Shown in pieces: positions 32,545 through 40,566 of a stretch of 64,000 nucleotides of DNA (the first letter of the stretch is position 1; each line of letters opens with the position of its first letter). Below the pieces are notes generated by a model. It saw only the letters and a list, made by a program, of their open reading frames with translations, was not told the origin of the DNA and ran no database searches. Source of the DNA: Aliigemmobacter aestuarii (lineage in GTDB: Bacteria > Pseudomonadota > Alphaproteobacteria > Rhodobacterales > Rhodobacteraceae); assembly GCF_004799285.1 (NCBI RefSeq), contig NZ_SSND01000004.1:357715-421714 (forward strand), in the 5' to 3' direction. The translations under genes and the position numbers were made by a program.

Positions 32545-33429
32545 TCAGGACTTCTGTCCGCGGATCCACCGCGAAAACAACCTGATCGGGTGCTCTTGTT
32601 TTCTGGCCGATTTGAAGTACAGCCGATACGTCCGCCCCGCCAGAACCGATGCCGGATGGATCTGGACAAGGCTGCCGTCGGCAAGCGCATCCCTGGCCAT
32701 GAAGTCCGGAAGCAATGCCGCGCCAAGTCCGGCCCGTGCGGATTCGAGGGCAAGGATGTAATGCGAACAGAAAAGCCAGTCGCCCCGCTTTTTCGCGACC
32801 AGCATCCCGCCGGACATCGCGTCGAACCTGATCCATTCTGCGCCGGGCGCGGTGACCTGCGTGTCCGTCGTGATCAGGACGAACCCCGCGTCACCGGCAC
32901 TGGCCACGGCTGTCGGAGAGGCGACCGCGACCAGCGTCTCTTCATGAAGAGGCAAGGCCGTCACCCCGCCAGCGAGTGTGGCTGTCGTGATGGCAACGTC
33001 AAAGCCCGTTTCGATGGACTCCGGGTCACGCGTGTACATCGTCAGTTCGACGTCGACATCCGGGTAGGCCGTTCTGAACTGTGACAGTCGCGGCACCAGC
33101 CAGAACGGACCGAAAGCCGAGCAGACCGCGATCCGGAGCGCATGCCTGCCCTTGCCAACAGCGGTATTGAGACTGGCGTCAAGCAACCGAAGGACCTGCG
33201 ACACGTCCTGTGCCAGCAACCGCCCGGTGTCCGTCAGAGTCAGCCGTCTTCCGGTCTTCACGACCAGCGGTTCGCCAACGAACGTCGCCAGTTCGTTCAA
33301 TTGATGACTGACGGCGCTGACCGAAACCCCGAGTTCGCCGGCCGCCTCGGCCAGCGTTCCGCGACGCGCGAATGCATCGAGGTGCTGAAGGCTTCTCAGA
33401 AGTCCCGGGTTACGTTGAAACTGTTCCAT
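32545..33429 (-). CDS. LysR-family regulator, GcvA-like, paralogue of 27194-28147
   Basis: A 294-residue protein from ATG 33429, with GGAG 5 bp upstream. Helix-turn-helix: LQHLDAFARRGTLAEAAGELGVSVSAVSHQLNELATFVG. The effector domain begins LRIAVCSAFGPFWLVPRLSQF. It shares wording with the first LysR throughout (LFCSHYILALESARAGLGAALLPDF versus RCTHYLLALALAKAGVGVALVPEF). The two bracket most of the SH3-type secreted genes, which suggests that they regulate them and arose by duplication. Confidence 0.9.
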   Translation of the reverse strand: MEQFQRNPGLLRSLQHLDAFARRGTLAEAAGELGVSVSAVSHQLNELATFVGEPLVVKTGRRLTLTDTGRLLAQDVSQVLRLLDASLNTAVGKGRHALRIAVCSAFGPFWLVPRLSQFRTAYPDVDVELTMYTRDPESIETGFDVAITTATLAGGVTALPLHEETLVAVASPTAVASAGDAGFVLITTDTQVTAPGAEWIRFDAMSGGMLVAKKRGDWLFCSHYILALESARAGLGAALLPDFMARDALADGSLVQIHPASVLAGRTYRLYFKSARKQEHPIRLFSRWIRGQKS

Positions 33430-33715
33430 TGCGTCTCCGAACCTGCGGCAGGGCCCGACCATGTCGACCTTTGGCATTGTTCACCCGGAACGGGCAGGCT
33501 TTGCAATCGCCCAGGCTGTTGCCAGCGATGCCATCGGACGGCGTTGTTGCGCCAGCGGGGCCAGGGAAGTCTCGGGACGTGACCATCCCTTGCCTCCTTC
33601 GGCCGCAGGCGAACCCTCATCGGTAGGTCCGAACGCACCACGAGACGGCCTGAAACGATGGCGGGGGAAACCAGCGTTCCGTCGCACGGCACGCGTCGTC
33701 GGGTGTCAGGCCCGG

Positions 33716-34201
33716 TCACGCCGGACGCTTCCCTTTTTCTACTGCTTGCGCGACCTCGAATGACTTCAGCAGGGCCGCGAGATAGGCAATCGTTTCGCCC
33801 GTGGAGTCTTCCAAGTCGGACGCCGCGCTTGATGCGATGGAAAGGTGGCCGTCCGCGTCTCGGGTCACCCACCCTCTGTCTTGCAGGATCGCGACCTTGC
33901 GCCGGACCGTTTCCCGCGGAATGCCGGTGTAGTCGGCCACCGACTGGATGTTGATCGGAAGTTGTGCGCCGTCCGGCCCGAGCCGTATCGTCAGCTGACC
34001 GAGTTCCGCCAACTCCTGCTTCCAGCGTTCCATTTGCGTCCTGCTGCCGATCACCGCAAGGATCAACGCAAGGTCCAGATCGCCATCGAACCTGGTGCGC
34101 AGGTGCACGAGCAGACGGGTGAATCCCACGATGTGAACGGGCCAGACGATTCCGAAATGGGTCTTCAGGAAATGCCCCTGTTTCGTGTCCCGCGAAGGCA
34201 T
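33716..34201 (-). CDS. Winged-helix transcriptional regulator
   Basis: A 161-residue protein from ATG 34201, preceded by GGAGGAGGCG. The C-terminal half carries a clear winged helix: INIQSVADYTGIPRETVRRKVAILQDRGWVTRDADGHLSI, like Crp/GntR-type DNA-binding domains. The N-terminal half is helical (LLVHLRTRFDGDLDLALILAVIGSRTQMERWKQEL). No ligand-binding cNMP barrel is seen. It is divergent from the outer-membrane protein gene at 34373, its most likely target. Confidence 0.8.
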   Translation of the reverse strand: MPSRDTKQGHFLKTHFGIVWPVHIVGFTRLLVHLRTRFDGDLDLALILAVIGSRTQMERWKQELAELGQLTIRLGPDGAQLPINIQSVADYTGIPRETVRRKVAILQDRGWVTRDADGHLSIASSAASDLEDSTGETIAYLAALLKSFEVAQAVEKGKRPA

Positions 34202-34372
34202 CGCCTCCTCCCTCTGGTTTTGCCCAAATTGGGCGGGAAAGGGCTTGAGATGCAAGCCATTACTTCCCAGAATGAACGGGAAATCTTGCTGCCGGGGGGG
34301 CTCATGTCTGTTGATGTCGCGTTCACTGGGAATGCTGGCTGCACCGCGCTTCGCAGGGGCGCGGAACGCTGC

Positions 34373-35809
34373 ATGCGTGCCGACAGGGCGAAGGTGATCG
34401 GGGCCGTCTCTGCCATCGCTGTGGCATTGGCGGGGCAGATTGCGCAGGCCCAGGAACGCGACCCCATGCTTCTGCACGAGGACGGGGGGCTGACGGTGCG
34501 CGGCCATCTTCAATTCGGTCTGAACGCCGTCAGCGAAAGGAACCTGTTCTGGGACCTCGCGGGCACAACCGCACCGGGAAGCGGCTTTGACCCCGATACA
34601 AACTGGCTCGAGGGATATATCAAGCCGGGTTTGAGCTTCGAGTATCAGCTTGACGGCGGCGCAGAGGTCTATGGCAAGCTATCGGCAGTGTCGTCCTACA
34701 CTTGGGGCACGGATGCGTTCGACACCGGCGATACGGGCGCAACGACCCTGGAAGAGGCGTATCTGGCCATTCGCGGGGAAACGGGTGCGGGGCTGTCCTA
34801 TGACCTGTCGCTGGGGCCGCGCGAACTGACACTGGGCACCGGCATGCTGATCGCCAACGGCGCCACCAGCGGGTTCGAGCGCGGCGCGCTGAAGTTTGGG
34901 CCGCGCAAGGCGTGGGAGCGGGCCGCAATCGCACGCCTGTCCTACAGGAACGTCACGGGAACGGCCTTTTTCCTCGATCCCAACGAACTGCCCTCGACGG
35001 ACGGGCAAAACGAACTGGCGGGGTTCGATCTGCGGTACGACGACCCGCGCGGCGGTTATCTGGGCGCGACATTCGTGGATGTCCTGCGTTCCAATTCACC
35101 CTACCCGCAGGCGGCCCCGGGTGGTGTCGGCGCGCCGACGGTTACGCCGGGCGCACGCGAGGGCACGCGCACTCTGGGCCTGTACGGCAAGACCAACCCG
35201 TTTGAAGCGGCGCTTGAAAACTGGGTGTTCACCGGTGAGGCCGCCTATCAGTGGAACGACCGGATCGACATGGAGGCCTGGGCCGGTCGCGTGACCGTGG
35301 GCTACACCTTTGCCGACATGGCATGGTCGCCGAACCTGACCGTGGGATACCAGACGTTTTCCGGCGACGACCCCGGGACGGCAAAACTCGAACGTTTCGA
35401 TCCGCTCTATTATCAGGGCAGTCCCAGTGCCTGGGCGACCGGATCGAAGTCTGCCTCGACCTTCATCAATTCCAATGTGAACGCTCTGACGCTGGCGCTT
35501 CGCGTGCAGCCGACGCGGCAGGACACATGGACGCTGCGCTACGCGCGTATTCGCGCGAACGAGTTGCGCAGCCCGGTCCAGTTCGGGCAGGCGACCCGTG
35601 TGGATGTGAATGGTAATGTTGTTTCTGGCGTATCCGACGCCCACCTCGCGGACGATCTGTTCCTCGAATACAGCCGCATCATCAACCGAAACACATTTCT
35701 GACCGCCGGCTTCTCTGTCTCGTTTCCCGGAGCAGCGATCGACAACGTCGTCGGCACGAGCGCAGATCCCTGGACCGGAGGATTCCTGAATGTCGTCGTC
35801 AACTTCTGA
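34373..35809 (+). CDS. Alginate-export-type outer-membrane beta-barrel protein
   Basis: About 478 residues from ATG 34373, which starts a good signal peptide (VIGAVSAIAVALAGQIAQA-QE). An in-frame ATG at 34304 would add 23 residues. The mature sequence has alternating strands, a GLSFEYQLDGGAEVYGKLSAVSSYTWG start, an RELTLGTGMLIANGATSGFERGALKFGPR segment and a C-terminal ...GGFLNVVVNF ending in Phe, the usual barrel C-terminus. The pattern is like the alginate export (AlgE-like) family, a porin-type barrel. It overlaps the next gene by 20 bp. The substrate is unknown. Confidence 0.7.
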   Translation: MRADRAKVIGAVSAIAVALAGQIAQAQERDPMLLHEDGGLTVRGHLQFGLNAVSERNLFWDLAGTTAPGSGFDPDTNWLEGYIKPGLSFEYQLDGGAEVYGKLSAVSSYTWGTDAFDTGDTGATTLEEAYLAIRGETGAGLSYDLSLGPRELTLGTGMLIANGATSGFERGALKFGPRKAWERAAIARLSYRNVTGTAFFLDPNELPSTDGQNELAGFDLRYDDPRGGYLGATFVDVLRSNSPYPQAAPGGVGAPTVTPGAREGTRTLGLYGKTNPFEAALENWVFTGEAAYQWNDRIDMEAWAGRVTVGYTFADMAWSPNLTVGYQTFSGDDPGTAKLERFDPLYYQGSPSAWATGSKSASTFINSNVNALTLALRVQPTRQDTWTLRYARIRANELRSPVQFGQATRVDVNGNVVSGVSDAHLADDLFLEYSRIINRNTFLTAGFSVSFPGAAIDNVVGTSADPWTGGFLNVVVNF

Positions 35810-37121
35810 TCTTGTCGCGCTTGCCACGGGGGCTGTCCTGGCGCTGAGCACCGGCGCCCTGGCGCAATCGGCGCCGCTTTCCGCGCAGGACTCCGATCCC
35901 AGGGTCATGGGCTGGATGCAGGGATTTCCGCCACCGGCCGACAAGCTCATCACCCAGCCCGACAGCAACTATTTCAGTTTTCCAAAGCTGCGCTGGTCGG
36001 TCTGTCACCTGCGGGAATTCCTTCCCACCGAGGAAATCAGCCGCGGTCTTGGCGCGCCCGTTCCCCTCAACTATCCCTCGCCGGCGGAATTCGCCCGGCT
36101 GTCGCGCGAGATCGACGCGCTGACCTTCATGCCGATCGACGGCACCGAGCCGATGACCTGGGAGGACAGCCTCTATGCCAACTACACGGACGGCATGCTG
36201 ATCCTGCACAAGGGACAGGTCGTCTATGAACGCTATTTCGGCTGTCTCGAGGAAGACGGCAAGCACGCCATCATGTCGATGACGAAATCAATCACCGGCC
36301 TGTTGGGCGAAATCCTTGTGGCCGAAGGTGTGCTTGACGATGCCGCCCTCGTGCGTGACGTGATCCCCGAGATCGGCGACAGCGCCTTTGCCACCGCTAC
36401 CGTGCGGCAGGTCATGGATATGACAACCGGCGTTCAGTATTCCGAAAACTACTCTGACCCGAATGCCGATATCTGGCTGTACTCGCGCGCGGCGAGTCCG
36501 TTGCCCAAGCCTGCGGACTACACCGGGCCCGATGGCTATTGGGAATACCTCCAGCAGGTGAAACCCGAGGGCAATCATGGCGACGCCTTCCACTACAAGA
36601 CCATCAATTCGGACATGCTTGGCTGGATGATCAGCCGCGTGACCGGCAAGTCCGTGACCGACCTCGCCTCCGAGCGGCTGTGGAGCCGCATTGGGGCCGA
36701 ACAGGACGCCTACCAGACGGTCGATGGCAAGGGTGTGCCCTTTGCCGGTGGTGGCGTGACGGCGGGTCTGCGCGATCTTGGACGACTGGGCCAATTGATG
36801 CTTGACGGCGGCGAGATCAATGGTCAGCGGTTGTTCCCCAAGGAGGTGGTCGACACGATCGCAGCGGGCGGGGACCCGTCCAAATTCGCGGGCTTTCCGA
36901 CGATCCCGAACGGCAGCTACACAAGTCAGTGGTGGGTGTTCCACAACGATCACGGCGCCTATGCCGCGCGCGGCGTGCATGGCCAGACGATCTATGTCGA
37001 TCCGACGGCCCAGATGGTTCTGGTCCGGCTGGCCTCGTTCCCGCAGGCCCAGAACGGATTCATCGACCCGACCTCGCTGCCGGCCTATCAGGCAGTGGCA
37101 GAATACCTGATGGCGCGTTAA
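35790..37121 (+). CDS. Serine beta-lactamase-fold hydrolase, exported
   Basis: A 443-residue protein with an N-terminal export signal (VALATGAVLALSTGALA). The SxxK catalytic pair is in SMTKS at S163-K166; a later YKTINSD supplies the usual Tyr/Asn motif and RGVHGQT the third-motif region. The fold is that of class C beta-lactamases, DD-peptidases and 6-aminohexanoate-dimer hydrolases; its actual substrate cannot be read. The start lies inside the 3' end of the barrel gene, so the two are coupled. Confidence 0.88.
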   Translation: MSSSTSDLVALATGAVLALSTGALAQSAPLSAQDSDPRVMGWMQGFPPPADKLITQPDSNYFSFPKLRWSVCHLREFLPTEEISRGLGAPVPLNYPSPAEFARLSREIDALTFMPIDGTEPMTWEDSLYANYTDGMLILHKGQVVYERYFGCLEEDGKHAIMSMTKSITGLLGEILVAEGVLDDAALVRDVIPEIGDSAFATATVRQVMDMTTGVQYSENYSDPNADIWLYSRAASPLPKPADYTGPDGYWEYLQQVKPEGNHGDAFHYKTINSDMLGWMISRVTGKSVTDLASERLWSRIGAEQDAYQTVDGKGVPFAGGGVTAGLRDLGRLGQLMLDGGEINGQRLFPKEVVDTIAAGGDPSKFAGFPTIPNGSYTSQWWVFHNDHGAYAARGVHGQTIYVDPTAQMVLVRLASFPQAQNGFIDPTSLPAYQAVAEYLMAR

Positions 37122-37127
37122 GCCGCG

Positions 37128-37667
37128 ATGGCCGGGCCTTCCGTTCAACGTGCCGACGACGGCCCATCGGCCGATCATTCGCATGAATCCGGGTGGAGGC
37201 GGCTCGACAAGGCCGCCTTCGGCATCGTCTATGGGGCGATCACGGTCCTTGCGATCCTGATGGCGGCCGGCGCACATCCCGTTGCGCCGTTTGAAACGGC
37301 CGCGGTGCTTTTCGGATCCGTGCTTGCGATCACGCTGGCCAAGACCTTTGCCGAGTTCCTCGCCCATGCGCTCGACGCGGGCGAACGTCTGTCGCGGTCA
37401 GGCTGGCGTGAGGCCTGGCACCACAGCACGCCCACCTTGGCCACCGCGAACCTGCCGACGCTCTTGTTCGTGGCAAGCGGGCTTGGCTGGATGCAAGCCG
37501 AGACAGCCCTTCTTGCCTCGCAAGCCGTGTGTGTCGCGCTTCTGGGCGCAATCGGTGCGCGGATCGGATACGTCCTTCACCGCAGCATCGGTCGAAGCTT
37601 CGCAGGGGCGCTGTTCGCGGGGGGGATCGGCGTCTTGCTTGCCGTGATGAAGCACGTCATCCACTGA
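37128..37667 (+). CDS. Hypothetical membrane protein
   Basis: A 179-residue protein with four predicted helices: AAFGIVYGAITVLAILMAAG, ETAAVLFGSVLAITLAKTFAEF, LATANLPTLLFVASGLGWM and GALFAGGIGVLLAVM. The polar loop ALDAGERLSRSGWREAWHHSTP links helices two and three. It starts 6 bp after the hydrolase stop, so it belongs to the same operon. No family is recognised with confidence. Confidence 0.7.
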   Translation: MAGPSVQRADDGPSADHSHESGWRRLDKAAFGIVYGAITVLAILMAAGAHPVAPFETAAVLFGSVLAITLAKTFAEFLAHALDAGERLSRSGWREAWHHSTPTLATANLPTLLFVASGLGWMQAETALLASQAVCVALLGAIGARIGYVLHRSIGRSFAGALFAGGIGVLLAVMKHVIH

Positions 37668-37797
37668 GGTGGACGATAGCCAGCCGCAGCCTGTCGGCTG
37701 TTCGCACCGCCCACACCATTGGCTGGCCACGCCATTGGCCGTAACGTGTTGCCGTCTGAATTTCTGTTGTGCCTGACCCTGCCGCAAGGAGCCATGG

Positions 37798-39474
37798 ATG
37801 AAGTCGAGGATCGTGCGTGGGGTCGTCGGTGATTTCTCGATCCCCTGCCTGCTGCTCGGATTGGTTTTTTTCGCGGCCTCGCTGACACCCTCCCTCATCC
37901 CGCGCGGCCCGGCGGTGCAGGGCATCCTCGGCGGTCTGGTGACGGCCATCGGCTACCTGATCGGCCTGATTGTCGCGCTTCTGTGGCGGGCGGCGGATCT
38001 GCCGCGCCTTTCGGGACGACCGGCAATGGCCCTGACCGCTTCCGTCTCGGTTCCCCTTCTCCTGTGCTTCTTGTGGGTGCTCGCCTCAAGCCTGACATGG
38101 CAGAACGACATCCGCGTGAAGATGGGAATGAAAGAGGAGGACGCGCTGCAATTCCTGACCATCCTCGCGCTCGCCACGGGAACCTTTGCCGCCGCCTTCG
38201 CTCTTGGGCGTCTGGTGGCAAGCCTGTTCCGGCTGGTGCGCGCGTGGTTCTACCGGGTGATGCCCCCGCGGCGTGCCAACGTGCTGGGGGTGCTGACCGT
38301 CGGGCTGATGCTTGTCGTCGTGACGCGGGATGGCATCGTGGACCGGGTGGTCAACGGGTTAGACGAAAGCTACGAGGCGGCGCAGGAACTCTTTCAGAAT
38401 GCCCCGCCGCGACCGTCCAATCCGCGCATGACCGGCAGCGCCGCATCGCTGGTCGATTGGGCAGCGATCGGAAAACCCGGGCGCGACTTCATCACGTCCG
38501 GTCCCGACGCGCAGGACATCGAGGCCTTCACCGGGCAACCGGCACTGGACCCGATCCGCGTCTACGTCGGTCGCGCGAATGGCGATAGCCCCAGGGCGCG
38601 CGCCGAGCTGGCGCTCGCCGAGTTGAAGCGGCTAGGCGCATTCGAACGTACGGTGCTGGTCGTGACCAGCCCGACAGGCACCGGCTGGATGGACCCTGGT
38701 TCGCACGATCCGGTCGAATACATGCATGGCGGCGACATCGCGACCGTCGCCGTGCAGTATTCCTACCTGCAGTCGCCTTTGGCCCTGATCCTCGAGACCA
38801 GCACGGGCCTTGAACAGGCCACGGCCCTTCAGGACGTCATTCATGGTTACTGGAAGACGCTGCCCGAAGGAAACCGGCCGCGCCTCTACGTCCACGGTCT
38901 CAGCCTCGGAGCGTGGTCGTCCATGCATGCCACAAATCTTTTCCGCCTGCTGGACGATCCGATCGACGGTGCCTTCTGGGCCGGTCCGCCGTTTCCTTCG
39001 GCCTTCTGGAACTATGTCCAGAACCAGCGCAATCCCGGCACGCCTTGGGTGTTGCCGGGCATCGGCGACGGGTCCTTGGTGCGCTATGCCTCTCATACCG
39101 CGGATGCCTCGGTCGCCGGCGCAGACTGGGGCCCGATGCGCATCGTGTTTCTGCAATATTCCAGCGATCCGGTCGTGTTCTATGATCCGCGATCGCTTTG
39201 GCGTGCGCCGCCATGGATGCGGGACCCGCCTGCAAGCGACATGTCTGACCACCTTTTCTTCATGCCGGTCGTGACGCAGTTCCAGCTTGCTCTCGACATG
39301 GCCCTTTCGTTCGGCGCGCCTGCCGGTCATGGACATGCCTATCATGCGCCCGACTATATCGGCCCCTGGGTTGAAACGACCGAACCGGCAGGGTGGTCGC
39401 CCGCGAAGACGGAACGTCTGAAACGCCATTGCAACAACGGGTTGCAGAACGGCTGTTCGAACGGCGTGCGTTGA
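37798..39474 (+). CDS. Alpha/beta-hydrolase family membrane protein (PF15420/PF10081-type)
   Basis: A 558-residue protein. Residues 1-200 carry about five TM helices beginning CLLLGLVFFAASLTPSLIPRG, the signature of the N-terminal domain of this family. The C-terminal hydrolase domain has the nucleophile elbow HGLSLGAWSS with Ser369, preceded by VLVVTSPTGTGWMDP and followed by FLQYSSDPVVFYDPRSLW and HAYHAPDYIGPW. The proteins are known mostly from actinobacteria and proteobacteria; the substrate is not known. It is the last gene in this plus-strand run. Confidence 0.88.
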   Translation: MKSRIVRGVVGDFSIPCLLLGLVFFAASLTPSLIPRGPAVQGILGGLVTAIGYLIGLIVALLWRAADLPRLSGRPAMALTASVSVPLLLCFLWVLASSLTWQNDIRVKMGMKEEDALQFLTILALATGTFAAAFALGRLVASLFRLVRAWFYRVMPPRRANVLGVLTVGLMLVVVTRDGIVDRVVNGLDESYEAAQELFQNAPPRPSNPRMTGSAASLVDWAAIGKPGRDFITSGPDAQDIEAFTGQPALDPIRVYVGRANGDSPRARAELALAELKRLGAFERTVLVVTSPTGTGWMDPGSHDPVEYMHGGDIATVAVQYSYLQSPLALILETSTGLEQATALQDVIHGYWKTLPEGNRPRLYVHGLSLGAWSSMHATNLFRLLDDPIDGAFWAGPPFPSAFWNYVQNQRNPGTPWVLPGIGDGSLVRYASHTADASVAGADWGPMRIVFLQYSSDPVVFYDPRSLWRAPPWMRDPPASDMSDHLFFMPVVTQFQLALDMALSFGAPAGHGHAYHAPDYIGPWVETTEPAGWSPAKTERLKRHCNNGLQNGCSNGVR

Positions 39475-39743
39475 TCCTGGCCGTCAAACCAGCGCATCGC
39501 CCACATCGGCCAGCGCCTGTTTTCACCGGGGCGTCGCCGCCCGCGCGGCGGCGGGATCTGGAACTGGTGTCGCAGCCCGCTGCAAATTGCATCTTCGGCC
39601 AGTTCGCCACATGCCCTCGGCCACCAGATCGGGCGCAAGCTCCGGCTGCGCTTGCCTGACCGGCATGTCCCGTATTCCCAAGCGTTTGTGATGCCCCCGT
39701 GTTTACGGGTTTTCCGCCCGGACTGGGGCGTAAAGCGGCACCA

Positions 39744-40124
39744 TCAGTGCGAGCCCGTCAGCGGGAAGACAAAGCGCAGGCGCGCGGCGTCGGGACAGGC
39801 AGCAAACACGTCACTGGCGGCGGTGCCGGTCACGAAACAGACCCGCGCATCGGGGAACGCGGCCAGTGTCCGGTCCATCCGGCCCGCCACATCGGGTCGG
39901 TGACGGCTTTCGGCGGGCACCACGACCAGGGGCGCTTCGTCAAGGGTCAGGTCGTCAGGGCCAAGAAACACCTCGATCCCCTGCGCCATCAGCGCCGCGC
40001 GCCATTCCATCGCCTGCGGATGGGCCGGATCGACCAGGATCGCGGCCTCGACATCCATCTCCCATCCATCCGGCAGAACGGGCGTCGCCCCTTCGAGGGC
40101 TGCGGGTCGGAGGATCCCGGTCAT
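39744..40124 (-). CDS. Hypothetical protein
   Basis: A 126-residue acidic protein (AAILVDPAHPQAMEWRAALMAQGIEVFLGPDDLTLDEAPLVVVPAESRHRPDVAG...). The alternation of beta and alpha segments suggests a small alpha/beta fold like a receiver or Rossmann half. The ATG at 40124 overlaps the stop of the upstream small gene (ATGA). No family is recognised. Confidence 0.55.
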   Translation of the reverse strand: MTGILRPAALEGATPVLPDGWEMDVEAAILVDPAHPQAMEWRAALMAQGIEVFLGPDDLTLDEAPLVVVPAESRHRPDVAGRMDRTLAAFPDARVCFVTGTAASDVFAACPDAARLRFVFPLTGSH

Positions 40125-40366
40125 CCCGGCACCCGCCCCGCCACCCGCCCCGGCACCCGCTCGGCGATGGCTGCGACCTGCGATGCCCCGCGATGCCCCC
40201 CTGCGGGGACAGAGGGCGCGACGAACCAGCGGTAGGGAAGGTCGCGCGCGGTTCTGGCCTTTGCTGTTCTGGCCTTTGCTGTTCTGGCCTGTGCGAATCT
40301 GGCCTGTGCGAGTCTGACAGCCTTCCTGCGGGACGCATCCCGCGCTGTCGCCACGTTGCCCTGCAT
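40121..40366 (-). CDS. Small basic protein with 15-bp repeat, uncertain
   Basis: An 81-residue, Arg/Ala-rich frame. ATG 40366 has GAAAGG 8 bp upstream and the stop overlaps the next gene as ATGA, both in favour of a real gene. A stretch of tandem 15-bp repeats encodes ARTAK units. The end DLPYRWFVAPSVPAGGHRGASQVAAIAERVPG looks more like normal protein. Possible nucleic-acid binding is only a guess from charge. Confidence 0.4.
   Translation of the reverse strand: MQGNVATARDASRRKAVRLAQARFAQARTAKARTAKARTARDLPYRWFVAPSVPAGGHRGASQVAAIAERVPGRVAGRVPG
40251..40315 (+). repeat. 15-bp tandem repeat, about 4.3 copies
   Basis: GTTCTGGCCTTTGCT begins at 40251 and 40266, with related units at 40281, 40296 and 40311. 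It lies in the small basic gene and keeps its reading frame, being a multiple of three. Confidence 0.7.
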
Positions 40367-40566
40367 GCCTCTAGCCTTTCTTTACGAACACCCTGTCCCG
40401 GTGGCTTGCCCGGCAGGGCTGTTCGAAAAGGCTAATCCCATGCCCGGCCTTGTGCCACGCATGCATTGGCGGCGAGCGCAACTCTTTGGTTTCCGTGCTG
40501 CGCAAAAGAGCGTGATTTTCTCGAAAGAGAAATCGCGCAAGCCCTGCCTGCATTGCTTGCGGCGTT

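Noticed and set aside
33845..34372. N-terminal extension of the barrel protein frame
   Set aside because: It runs antisense through the winged-helix regulator gene; the signal peptide begins at 34373.
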